From contig JAODNQ010000174.1 in assembly GCA_025464695.1 (NCBI GenBank), forward strand, positions 1-12,788: a DNA stretch of 12,788 bases, in the 5' to 3' direction. The notes under the pieces are model-generated. The model was given only the letters and a program-made list of their open reading frames with translations. It made no database searches and had not been told where the DNA came from. Positions 6,586-12,788 of this stretch are shown here, in pieces. Each line of letters starts with the position of its first letter. Within the stretch, counting starts at the first letter, position 1. The stretch is from Frankiales bacterium (lineage in GTDB: Bacteria > Actinomycetota > Actinomycetes > Mycobacteriales > SCTD01). Made by a program: the position numbers and the translations under genes.

Positions 6586-7728
6586 TCAGCCCACCCACCA
6601 GCCCGACACGAACAGCACCGTCTGGGTCAGCGCGGCCAGGGCCGACAGGGCGAGCACGACGGCGGCGGTCCGTCGGCGATCGGCCAGGGCGCGGGCCAGG
6701 AGCAGCCACGCCGGCCACCACAGCAGGGTCGAGCGCCCGACGGAGTACCAGACCGAGCTGGTCGCGAAGGCCGTGACGGTCAGCGCCAGGTACACCGCCT
6801 CGGGGAGCTGGCGCCGCCGCACGAGGACGGCGCACACCACGACCCCGGCCAGCACGCAGGCGGTGTCGAGGCCGGCCTGCACCTGGAAGTCCCAGCGCGA
6901 GCCGGGGGCGGTGACCAGCTCCAGGGTGTGACCGAGCGCGGTCCAGGGCCAGGTGGTGGAGCGGTGGTAGACCCGGCTCTGCGCGGTCGCCCAGGCCAGC
7001 GGGTCGCCGGTGAGCGCCCACAGGTAGCCGAAGTAGCCCAGGGCGCCGAGCGGGCCGCAGAGCAGCAGCAGGTGCCGCGCCCGGGGCGGGGGGCGGTCGA
7101 GGAGGTAGGCCGTGACGAGCCCCGCGAACAGGAACAGGCCGGAGATCCGGACCACGCTGGCCGCCCCGCACAGCAGGCCGGCCCGCGCCCACCTGCGCTG
7201 CCGGCCGGCCGACCAGGCGGGCAGGGCCAGCGCCAGGAACAGCGCCTCGGAGTAGCCGGCGACGAGGAAGACGCCCCAGGGGGAGCAGGCGAGCAGGGAC
7301 GCCGCCAGGGTCGGAGGGGCGCCGTCGGCCGCGGCCAGCCGGGCGAGCTCCCGCAGGGCGACCGCGGACGCGACGGCCGAGACGAGCATGGCCGCGGCCG
7401 TCCACCCCGGGACCACCACGTGCGTGACCCGGAGCAGGAGCGGCAGGCCCGGGAAGAACGAGACGATCCCGCGGTCCGGGTAGTCGCGGGGGTAGCCGTC
7501 GTAGCCGTGCTGGGCGATCTTGCGGAACAGCTGGACGTCCCAGCGGTCCCACAGGGCGGTGTACTGCCGGGGGCCGTCCGGGACGAAGTCGTACAGGACG
7601 CGGACGCCGACCGCGGCCACGGCCAGCGCGGCGAGCCGGCTCGCGGACCAGACGCCCCACAGCGCCCGGTCGGGGGTGGTGATCGCGTGCCGGGGGCCGG
7701 CGCCCGCGGACGGCCAGGGCACCCTCAC
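6586..7728 (-). CDS. Second PIG-V-like mannosyltransferase family protein
   Basis: A 380-aa polytopic GT-C-type protein of the same broad family as the gene at 5329-6579 but clearly diverged. The first outside loop contains LWDRWDVQLFRKIAQHGYDG (59-78), with D61 and D64 as candidate catalytic acids, then FFPGLPLLLR (91-100). GYSEALFLALALPAWSAG (158-175) and VVRISGLFLFAG (192-203) correspond to the PYTESLF and LTRSPG motifs of the neighbour. It ends in a hydrophobic segment with tail FVSGWWVG. The GTG at 7728 has neither a Shine-Dalgarno nor a -10-like box. It follows the GT87 stop by 28 bp, so read-through in an operon is likely. GTG 7722 is an equally weak alternative start. It is probably the last gene of the PBP operon. 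The acceptor is unknown. Confidence 0.83.
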   Translation of the reverse strand: MRVPWPSAGAGPRHAITTPDRALWGVWSASRLAALAVAAVGVRVLYDFVPDGPRQYTALWDRWDVQLFRKIAQHGYDGYPRDYPDRGIVSFFPGLPLLLRVTHVVVPGWTAAAMLVSAVASAVALRELARLAAADGAPPTLAASLLACSPWGVFLVAGYSEALFLALALPAWSAGRQRRWARAGLLCGAASVVRISGLFLFAGLVTAYLLDRPPPRARHLLLLCGPLGALGYFGYLWALTGDPLAWATAQSRVYHRSTTWPWTALGHTLELVTAPGSRWDFQVQAGLDTACVLAGVVVCAVLVRRRQLPEAVYLALTVTAFATSSVWYSVGRSTLLWWPAWLLLARALADRRRTAAVVLALSALAALTQTVLFVSGWWVG

Positions 7729-7756
7729 CGGGAGGAGAGGCCGCGCTCGGCCCCGG

Positions 7757-9397
7757 TCACACCGCGACCGGCTCCCGCTCCGCCCTCGTGCGCGGCCCCC
7801 GGGCGTCGGGCGCGCCGTCGAGCACCCCGCCGGCCGGGTCGTCCTCGCCCGTCGGCAGGCCGGACAGCGGATCGGTGCGCACGACGTCGTGCTGCGGCCG
7901 CAGGACGTCGCGGACCACGTACGCCGCGAGCACCAGGAGCAGCGCGTCGCGCAGCAGGACGGCGCCGAGGAACCAGTCGTAGCCGAGCCCCTGGCCGGGC
8001 TTGTCGTTGCCGATGAAGAAGTAGAACCGGGTGAACAGCACCACCGCCTCGGCGGCCTGCCAGGCCAGGAACGGCCGCCACCGTGGCCGGGCCAGCACGG
8101 CGATCGGCACGAGCCAGATCACGTACTGCGGGCTGAACACCTTGTTGGTGAGGAAGAAGGCGACGAGGACGAGGAACAGCAGCTGCGGGAAGCGGGGCCG
8201 TCGTGGGGCGCGCAGGGCGAGGAGCACGACCAGCGCGAGGCAGAGCAGGAAGCTGACCTCGACCGCCCGGTTGAGGACGTGCGGAGGCTGCCCCGGCCCC
8301 TGGTCGCTGTCGAGCACGAGGTCGAGGACGTCGTTGCGGAGGCTGTCGCCGGGGGTGCGCAGCTTGCTGACCGCGAAGTAGAGCGAGTCCCAGTCGGCGC
8401 CGCGCGTGTTGTTGAGCTCGACGAACCGGTACACCGCGTTGATGCCCTCGACCGACGAGCCGTCGGGCGCCGTGGTCTGCAGGTGCGGTGCCAGCGCGCG
8501 CAGCCCCTCGGCGTCGTACCGGTCGAGCGGGCTCTCCGCCACCTTGGTCTGCACCCCGCCGATGTCCGCGAACGACGGCGAGATCAGGTACACGGGCACC
8601 ACGAGGAGCGCCCCGGTGACGGCGGCCGCGACGGCCGCCACCAGCCAGGACCGCAGCGTGCGGGTGCGGTAGGCCAGGGCCAGCAGCGGCACGAGGAACA
8701 GCACCGGGTAGAGCTTCGTCGCGGTCGCGGCGCCCAGGGCGACGCCGGCCCACAGCGGCTGCCGCCGGGCCCACAGCACCATCGCGACGCCGGCCAGGGC
8801 CGTGGCGACGAGGTCCCAGTTGGTGGTCCCGTGCAGCACGAGCGCCGGCGCGGCGGCGAACATGGCGGCGTCCCAGACCCGCCGTCGTCCGGTCAGCCTG
8901 ACCGTGGTGACCGTGACGACGACCGCGCAGGCGGTCAGGAGCATCCAGGTGAGGTCGTAGAAGCGGCGGGGGCGCTGGTCGGCCGGGAACACCTCGACGG
9001 CGTCGGCCGCGACCTTCATCACCGCCCCGATGACCACGGGGTACTCGACCGGGTGCTCGAGGTACGGCGCCTTGCCCTCGTTGAGCCGCTCGGAGAAGTA
9101 CAGCGCGAAGACGTCGGTGTAGCAGGCCCGCGTGTACTGGTACTCGTCCGCCCACGGGTGCACCCGGCAGGGCGCCTTCTGCCAGAACCCGAGCAGGCTC
9201 GTGAACAGCGTGATCAGGACCAGCCAGCGGACCGGCGACAGGAAGCGGCGGTCGGTCAGCCGGGCGTGCAGGCCGGGCCGGCCGCCGACGGCCTCCGCCA
9301 GCCCCGCGACGACCGGGTCCTCCGACGACGGCAGGACGGGCACGCCGGGACCGGGGCGGGGGCCGGCGCCGGGGCGCTCCTGCAGGCTGCTGCTCAC
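7757..9397 (-). CDS. GT87-family membrane glycosyltransferase (Rv0051-like)
   Basis: A 546-aa polytopic protein of the GT87 (DUF2029) family, the GT-C group that includes the mycobacterial alpha-mannosyltransferase PimE. A hydrophilic N-terminus of about 55 residues precedes the first membrane segment (58-71). The first outside loop holds CRVHPWADEYQYTRACYTDV (77-96), with an acidic pair D84/E85 and two cysteines, C77 and C92, placed to form a disulfide. It continues to EHPVEYPVVIGAVM (114-127). TKLYPVLFLVPL (227-238) and FSPQYVIWLVPIAVLA (421-436) are typical of the family. The hydrophilic C-terminus is rich in Asp, Arg and Pro. Position directly after a class A PBP matches Rv0050 (ponA1)-Rv0051 in M. 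tuberculosis as I recall it. There is no Shine-Dalgarno; CAGCAT lies 6 nt before the GTG. The sugar and acceptor remain unassigned. Confidence 0.85.
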   Translation of the reverse strand: MSSSLQERPGAGPRPGPGVPVLPSSEDPVVAGLAEAVGGRPGLHARLTDRRFLSPVRWLVLITLFTSLLGFWQKAPCRVHPWADEYQYTRACYTDVFALYFSERLNEGKAPYLEHPVEYPVVIGAVMKVAADAVEVFPADQRPRRFYDLTWMLLTACAVVVTVTTVRLTGRRRVWDAAMFAAAPALVLHGTTNWDLVATALAGVAMVLWARRQPLWAGVALGAATATKLYPVLFLVPLLALAYRTRTLRSWLVAAVAAAVTGALLVVPVYLISPSFADIGGVQTKVAESPLDRYDAEGLRALAPHLQTTAPDGSSVEGINAVYRFVELNNTRGADWDSLYFAVSKLRTPGDSLRNDVLDLVLDSDQGPGQPPHVLNRAVEVSFLLCLALVVLLALRAPRRPRFPQLLFLVLVAFFLTNKVFSPQYVIWLVPIAVLARPRWRPFLAWQAAEAVVLFTRFYFFIGNDKPGQGLGYDWFLGAVLLRDALLLVLAAYVVRDVLRPQHDVVRTDPLSGLPTGEDDPAGGVLDGAPDARGPRTRAEREPVAV

Positions 9398-9403
9398 GCG
9401 GTC

Positions 9404-9409
9404 ATGCTG
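9404..9409 (-). promoter_or_regulatory. Possible -10 box upstream of GT87 gene
   Basis: CAGCAT on the minus strand lies 6 nt before the GTG at 9397, within the 52-bp gap after the PBP stop. It fits the NANNNT pattern, but no -35 is evident. The gene may instead depend on read-through from the PBP gene. Confidence 0.25.
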
Positions 9410-9449
9410 CCACGGCCCGGCCGCCCCGCCCTGGCGCGGAGCCGGGTGG

Positions 9450-11687
9450 TCAGAAGGTCGGCTCGGGCGCCGGCACGTCCGGCGGCGGGCTGTCCTGCGG
9501 AGGCTCTGGGCTCGGCTCCGGGGGCGGCGGGGGCTCCTGGCTCGCGACGGGCCGCGGGGACCGGCTCGGCCGCGACCGGGTCGGGGCGACGCTGGGCTCC
9601 GGGGCGTCCTGGGTGGGCTCGACCGTCTCGACCGTGTCGGGCACGGACGTCCTGCGGGTGCGCGGCCGGCGCGTCCGGGTGGTGCCCTGGTCGCTGTCGT
9701 CGTCCTCCCGGACGCTGCTGCCCGAGCCCGCGTCCGAGGACGAGGTGCGGCCGACGTCGGCCCGCGGCGGGAACTCCTCCTCGGGAAGGCCGGCGAGGGC
9801 GGCGTCCATGAACGCCTTCCAGATGCGGGCGGGCGCGGAGCCGCCGGTCAGGCCGCGGGGACTGCCCAGCTCACCCACGATCGGCTTGTTGTTGCCGCGC
9901 CCGATCCAGACCGCGGTGGACAGCTGCGGGGTGAAGCCGACCATCCAGGCGTCGTTGCTCTCCTGGGTCGTGCCGGTCTTGCCGGCGGCGGGGCGGCCGT
10001 CGGCGAGCCGGCCGTTGGTGCTGGCCGTGCCGCTGCGCACCACCTGCTGCAGCGCGTAGTCGGCGTCGGCGGCGACCTCCTCCGAGAAGGCCCGGTGCCG
10101 GTCGATGATCTTGGCGTTGTAGGCGAGGCCCTTGGAGCCCTGCCGCCGCACGCTCTTGACGAAGAACGGCTTGGTGGAGATCCCGCCGGCGGCGAAGGTC
10201 GAGAAGCCGCTGGCCTGGTCGATGACCGGCACCCCGTAGATGCCCAGCGCGATGCCGAGCGCGGTGTTGCCGTCGGCGTCGGCCAGCCGGACGTCGTTGC
10301 CGATGCCGGCCTTGTGGGCCATCTCGGCGACCTTCTTCGGGCCGACCTGCTGTGCCAGAGCGGTGTAGACGGTGTTGACGCTGTTCTCGGTGGCCGTGAC
10401 GAGGTCGATCCGCCCGAAGTCCTCGTCGTTGAAGTTGCTGACGGGCACCGGGTAGCCCTCGAACTCCTTGGGGCTGTTGCCGCTGAAGCGGGTGCGCAGG
10501 CTGATGCCCTGGTCGAGCGCCGCGGCGAGCACGTACGGCTTCATCGTCGAGCCGGGGTCCTGGGCGTGCTCGTGGCTGGCGTAGTCGAAGCCGCCGTTGC
10601 CGGTGCGGCCGCCGTAGTAGGCCCAGACCTCGCCGGTGCCGGGCTTCACGGCCACCAGGGCGCCCTGGATGAGGGCGTTGTTGGCCTCGTCGAGGCAGGC
10701 CTGCCTGCCGCGGGTGCAGGAGGGGTCGACCTCCGCCGTCTGCTTCGGGATCTCGGCGGGGACGGCGCGCTCCGCGGCCTCCTGGGCCTGCCGGCGCAGC
10801 GTGGTCTTGACGATGAGCCCGCCCTGGGCCAGCTGCGCCTCGGAGAAGCCGCCGAGCCGGGCCAGCTCCTCCTCGACCTGGTCGATGACGTAGCCCTTGG
10901 GGCCGCTGCGGTCCTGCTGCTTGACGGAGGCGGCGTCCTTGACGAACGGGTACTTCGCGGCGGCGCGCTGCTCCGGCGTCAGCCAGCCCTTCTTGACCAT
11001 GCCGTCGAGCACGTAGGCCCAACGGCCCTTGGCCGCCTCCGGGTGGCGCTGCGGGTCGTACGCGGCGGGCGACCGGACGGACGACGCGAGGACCGCGGCC
11101 TGCGACGGCGAGAGGCGGCTGGCCTGCGCACCCGCCCCGAAGTAGGTCTCGGTGGCCGCCTGGATCCCGTAGGCCCCCCGGCCGAAGTAAATGGTGTTGA
11201 GGTAGTCCTCGAGGATCTGGGGCTTGCTGCGGGTCTGGCTCATCTTCAGCGCGATGAACACCTCCTTCACCTTGCGCGTGTAGGTGCGCTCGCTGGTGAG
11301 GAAGGCGTTCTTCGCGTACTGCTGGGTGATCGTCGAGCCGCCCTGCTGGATGTCGCCGCCGCCCCGCACGTTGGTGAACAGCGCCCGGGCGATGCCCCGC
11401 GGGCTGATGCCGGGCTCGCTGTAGAAGCCCCGGTCCTCGGCCGCCAGGACCGCCTGCTGCCCGGCGTCCGACACCGCCGTCAGCGGCACGACCTTGCGGT
11501 TGAGCGAGCCCACCCGGCCGAGCTCGGAGCCGTCGGCGTACGTGATGATGGTGGCCTGCTGGGTCGACAACGCGTTCGGCTCCGGCACGTCCGTGAGGGC
11601 GTAGCCGACGCCGCCGAGCGCCACGAGCCCGAGCACGCCACCGCCCACTGCGCCCAGGACGAGCTTCTTCCACGAGGGTCTGCTCAC
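9450..11687 (-). CDS. ponA: Bifunctional class A penicillin-binding protein
   Basis: A 745-aa peptidoglycan synthase: the GT51 domain polymerises lipid II and the transpeptidase domain cross-links stem peptides. A short cytoplasmic start and membrane anchor (9-31) precede GT51 (about 60-235), with catalytic E84 in EDRGFY (84-89) and GGSTITQQ (116-123). The transpeptidase (about 340-625) has SxxK at S380-K383 (PGSTMKP), SxN at 436-438 (ENSVNT) and KTGT at 570-573. Both activities look intact. Two cysteines, C324 and C331, lie just before the transpeptidase domain. Residues 645-745 are a disordered Pro/Ser/Thr/Arg-rich tail with no PASTA domain, reminiscent of mycobacterial PonA1. The GTG at 11687 lacks a Shine-Dalgarno but gives a correct anchor; an ATG at 11695 is out of frame. 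It lies 42 bp after a paralogous PBP gene and is followed by GT87. The symbol rests on family and synteny. Confidence 0.95.
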   Translation of the reverse strand: MSRPSWKKLVLGAVGGGVLGLVALGGVGYALTDVPEPNALSTQQATIITYADGSELGRVGSLNRKVVPLTAVSDAGQQAVLAAEDRGFYSEPGISPRGIARALFTNVRGGGDIQQGGSTITQQYAKNAFLTSERTYTRKVKEVFIALKMSQTRSKPQILEDYLNTIYFGRGAYGIQAATETYFGAGAQASRLSPSQAAVLASSVRSPAAYDPQRHPEAAKGRWAYVLDGMVKKGWLTPEQRAAAKYPFVKDAASVKQQDRSGPKGYVIDQVEEELARLGGFSEAQLAQGGLIVKTTLRRQAQEAAERAVPAEIPKQTAEVDPSCTRGRQACLDEANNALIQGALVAVKPGTGEVWAYYGGRTGNGGFDYASHEHAQDPGSTMKPYVLAAALDQGISLRTRFSGNSPKEFEGYPVPVSNFNDEDFGRIDLVTATENSVNTVYTALAQQVGPKKVAEMAHKAGIGNDVRLADADGNTALGIALGIYGVPVIDQASGFSTFAAGGISTKPFFVKSVRRQGSKGLAYNAKIIDRHRAFSEEVAADADYALQQVVRSGTASTNGRLADGRPAAGKTGTTQESNDAWMVGFTPQLSTAVWIGRGNNKPIVGELGSPRGLTGGSAPARIWKAFMDAALAGLPEEEFPPRADVGRTSSSDAGSGSSVREDDDSDQGTTRTRRPRTRRTSVPDTVETVEPTQDAPEPSVAPTRSRPSRSPRPVASQEPPPPPEPSPEPPQDSPPPDVPAPEPTF

Positions 11688-11693
11688 GGGTCC

Positions 11694-11699
11694 ATGGTC
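11694..11699 (-). promoter_or_regulatory. Possible -10 box between tandem PBP genes
   Basis: GACCAT on the minus strand lies 6 nt before the GTG at 11687, in the 42-bp gap between the two PBP genes. It fits the NANNNT pattern but has no visible -35. If real, it would let the downstream PBP be expressed separately as a leaderless mRNA. Confidence 0.25.
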
Positions 11700-11729
11700 G
11701 CAGGCCCAGCGTGGGGCGGCGGTGAGGCG

Positions 11730-12788
11730 TCAGCCCCGGCCCCCGCCGCGGGTGGGGGCGGGCATGGCCGTGGGGGCGGAGTCGGCGCTGTACGGGTCCG
11801 AGGCGACGGCCGAGTCCGAGCCGGCGGCGGCGTCCGAGCCGGCGGCCGGGTCCGTCGTCGCGTACGGGTCGGACCCGCTCGTGGCGTAGGGGTCGGCGGC
11901 CGGGTCGGTCGTGGGCTCACCGCCGAGCCGGGTGGGCGCCGGGTCGGCGGTCGGGGGCGCGTAGCTCGGCAGGTCGGTCGGCACCACGACGTCGGGCCGG
12001 CTCGGGGTCGGCGAGGGCGTCGGCGAGCCGGTCGGCGACGCGGAGGGCGTGGGCGACGGCGAGGGGGAGGGGGCGCGCCCGACGCCGGCCCGGGGCGGGA
12101 ACGCCCGCGCGGGCTCGCCCTGCAGCGCGGCGTCGAGGACCGCCTTCCAGATGCGAGCCGGCTTGCCCCCACCGGTGGCGCCGGCGACCGGCTCGTTGTC
12201 GCCCCGGCCGAGCCACACCGCCGCCGACAGCTGCGGGACGGCACCGACCATCCAGGCGTCGCGGCTGTCCTGCGTGGTGCCGGTCTTGCCGATCGCGGGC
12301 CGCCCGTCGAGCCGGCCGTTCGACGACGCCGTGCCGCGCTCGACCACCTGCTGCAGCGCGAAGGCGACGTCGGCCGTGACGTCCTCGGGCAGCGCCCGGT
12401 GCGTGTGCCGCTGGGCCCGGTAGACGACGGTGCCCCCGGCGCCCTGGACGGACTGGACGACGAAGGGCGCCGCCGCCACCCCGTGGTTCGCGAAGGTCGC
12501 GAACGCCGTCGCCTGGTCGACGACGCGCACTCCGTAGACCCCGAGGGCGATGGCGAGGCTCGGCGGGCCGTCCGGCTCGGCCAGCCGGTCGGCCTCCCGG
12601 ATGCCGACGGCGTGGGCGACGTCGGCCACCGCCTGCGGGCCGACCTTGGCCGCCAGGGTGACGTAGGCGGTGTTGACGCTGTGGACGGTGGCGTCGACGA
12701 CGTCGACCTCCCCGAAGGACTCGTCGCCGAAGTTGCTGACCTGCTTGGAGTAGCCCGGCACGGTGAGCGGCGAGTCGCCCGGGAGCCT
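11730..12788 (-). CDS. Second class A penicillin-binding protein, C-terminal part (partial)
   Basis: The last 352 residues of a PBP whose start lies beyond the right edge; the frame is open to base 12788. It aligns along the transpeptidase domain with the downstream PBP: visible SxN at 37-39 (VHSVNT), KTGTTQDSRDAWMVG (168-182), and PARIWKAVLDAALQG then FPPRAGVGR closing the domain, each with a close counterpart there. SxxK and the whole N-terminal half, including any GT51 domain, fall outside the window, so class A is inferred from this paralogy. The tail of about 115 residues differs: a Ser/Pro/Thr run (SPSPSPTPSASPTGSPTPSP) followed by an Asp/Ala/Thr/Tyr section with three DPY repeats, ending in GRG. 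A tandem duplication followed by tail divergence is the likely origin. It is the first visible gene of the operon. Confidence 0.9.
   Translation of the reverse strand, partial: RLPGDSPLTVPGYSKQVSNFGDESFGEVDVVDATVHSVNTAYVTLAAKVGPQAVADVAHAVGIREADRLAEPDGPPSLAIALGVYGVRVVDQATAFATFANHGVAAAPFVVQSVQGAGGTVVYRAQRHTHRALPEDVTADVAFALQQVVERGTASSNGRLDGRPAIGKTGTTQDSRDAWMVGAVPQLSAAVWLGRGDNEPVAGATGGGKPARIWKAVLDAALQGEPARAFPPRAGVGRAPSPSPSPTPSASPTGSPTPSPTPSRPDVVVPTDLPSYAPPTADPAPTRLGGEPTTDPAADPYATSGSDPYATTDPAAGSDAAAGSDSAVASDPYSADSAPTAMPAPTRGGGRG
11745..12071 (-). repeat. Low-complexity tail-coding segment (Ser/Pro/Thr and DPY repeats)
   Basis: This stretch encodes the disordered tail of the truncated PBP. On the nucleotide level it is built of short GGCGAGGGCGT- and GGGTCGG-like units, and it yields SP/TP dipeptides followed by DPYATSGSDPYATTDP and a third DPY. 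It is in frame and flanked by normal coding sequence, so it is part of the protein and not a separate element. Confidence 0.6.

Noticed and set aside
9416..9446. Hairpin CCCGGC...GCCGGG in the PBP-GT87 gap, as a terminator
   Set aside because: The stem is short, the 19-nt interior is only partly paired and there is no T-tract. Such matches are common at this GC content, and the genes look like an operon.
7520..9811. 763-aa open frame on the plus strand
   Set aside because: It is antisense to the GT87 gene and its neighbours, with His/Arg/Gly-rich composition typical of a shadow frame.
9871..11673. 600-aa second minus-strand frame inside the PBP gene
   Set aside because: It is a frame-shifted shadow of the PBP with Arg/Gly-rich sequence. 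The PBP frame carries all catalytic motifs without interruption.

Overview
The window is very GC-rich, with dense, tightly packed genes. All ten visible gene starts are GTG, and the encoded proteins have the Ala/Arg/Pro/Val bias typical of high-GC Actinomycetota. The families also fit an actinobacterium: a SigE-family ECF sigma factor, PIG-V-type mannosyltransferases, a GT87 protein beside a class A penicillin-binding protein (the Rv0050-Rv0051 arrangement known from Mycobacterium tuberculosis), and an actinobacterial PGRP-type amidase. I cannot name the genus from the sequence alone.

Layout. (1) 1-594, minus strand: an ECF sigma factor overlapping the start of an unidentified gene cut by the left edge. 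(2) 651-2022, plus strand: a membrane-anchored TlpA-like thioredoxin followed after 4 nt by endonuclease IV (nfo). The 56-bp gap between sigma and TlpA genes holds back-to-back -10-like boxes and helically phased short repeats. (3) 2130-3518, plus strand: a secreted peptidoglycan amidase with its own probable promoter. (4) 3555-5273, minus strand: a polytopic GT-C-like membrane protein. (5) 5329-6579, plus strand: a PIG-V-family mannosyltransferase, divergent from (4) and convergent on (6). (6) 12788-6586, minus strand: a probable operon, in transcription order a class A PBP (cut by the right edge), a second complete class A PBP, a GT87 membrane glycosyltransferase and a second PIG-V-family protein.

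How the genes fit together. Most of the window concerns the cell envelope: peptidoglycan synthesis (two tandem PBPs), peptidoglycan cleavage (amidase), and four GT-C-fold membrane proteins of the type that use polyprenyl-phosphate sugars on the outer face of the membrane. A periplasm-facing thiol-disulfide protein and an ECF sigma factor could add envelope stress control, and nfo contributes base-excision repair. No mobile element, CRISPR array, tRNA, rRNA or phage gene is visible. The region looks like native chromosome with an expanded set of envelope glycosyltransferases rather than an island.

The most striking sequence-level pattern is in the translation starts. Three starts have clear Shine-Dalgarno sequences. 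Six of the other seven have a -10-like hexamer (NANNNT) exactly 6 or 8 nt before the GTG, the geometry expected of leaderless mRNAs.
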